Below, one piece after another: positions 63,933 to 64,000 of a stretch of 64,000 nucleotides of DNA. The notes under the pieces are model-generated. The model was not told the origin of the DNA and made no database searches. It saw only the letters and a program-made list of their open reading frames with translations. The translations under genes were made by a program, and so were the position numbers. Source of the DNA: DATFVJ01 sp963851085 (GTDB lineage Bacteria; Actinomycetota; Actinomycetes; Streptosporangiales; Streptosporangiaceae); contig CAWKNX010000005.1 in NCBI GenBank assembly GCA_963851085.1, positions 248,001-312,000 on the forward strand, written 5' to 3'. How positions within the stretch are numbered: the first letter of the stretch is position 1; every line of letters begins with the position of its first letter.

Positions 63933-64000
63933 GATGCCTCCATTGGGGGAACCCGGAGACCGGCAATCCCTTTGGACGGTTCGACCGGTCCGCGCGGCAC

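Overview
The window is GC-rich (about 70% by eye), with GTG/TTG starts, start/stop overlaps of the ATGA and GTGA type, WhiB-era actinobacterial families (DUF4331, RskA, DevR-like regulators, MimABCD) and an IS110 transposase. It looks like a chromosomal segment of a soil actinomycete (Actinomycetota, perhaps Streptosporangiales or Frankiales-like; the rank below phylum is inference) able to use propane and H2. No rRNA, tRNA or CRISPR array was seen.

Layout. (1) 1-7755, + strand: the 3' part of a propane 2-monooxygenase operon: reductase end, small hydroxylase subunit, coupling protein, amidohydrolase, MIP18/DUF59 protein, Zn alcohol dehydrogenase, dedicated GroEL, then an Nramp transporter. 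(2) 7.7-11.2 kb: a TIM-barrel protein and a MEDS-STAS / MEDS-ATPase regulatory pair. (3) 11.2-18 kb: a DksA-like protein, an acetate/succinate CoA-transferase and a SatP-type acetate permease, two palindromic elements, and an intact ECF sigma factor with a membrane anchor and external domain plus an internally deleted paralogue. (4) 18.3-23.5 kb: sulfatase, radical-SAM sulfatase maturase, MFS exporter. (5) 23.5-27.7 kb: SigK/RskA-like sigma/anti-sigma pair with DUF4331 and Tat-exported proteins. (6) 27.8-33.2 kb: a [NiFe] hydrogenase locus (small and large subunits, cytochrome b, protease, HypA; divergent HybE, HypC) in which the structural genes and the protease carry many single-base frameshifts.

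(7) 33.4-40.4 kb: an area rich in gene remnants, within which lies the most unusual locus: five tandem, intact genes for about 50-residue peptides of two alternating types, followed by a small caspase/CHAT-like protein and preceded by a 216-residue protein of unknown function. (8) 40.4-48.2 kb: UvrA-like ABC protein, small membrane and secreted proteins, GH15 glucosidase, ferric-reductase-like membrane protein. (9) 43.5-60.8 kb: two mirror-image sets of hybrid histidine kinase, shared terminator hairpin, S53 peptidase and Asp-rich secreted protein, enclosing a receiver/HisKA_3 protein, a DevR-like regulator, a NuoF-like protein and a ferredoxin. (10) 60.8-64 kb: an IS110-family transposase, a receiver-domain remnant and a small secreted protein.

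How they fit. The propane operon would make 2-propanol and acetone; the CoA-transferase and acetate permease a few kb away could handle acetate from that route (inference). The hydrogenase would feed electrons through cytochrome b if its frameshifts prove to be sequence errors. The kinases, DevR-like regulator, NuoF/ferredoxin pair and an FNR-type palindrome suggest redox or oxygen sensing in the right half of the window.
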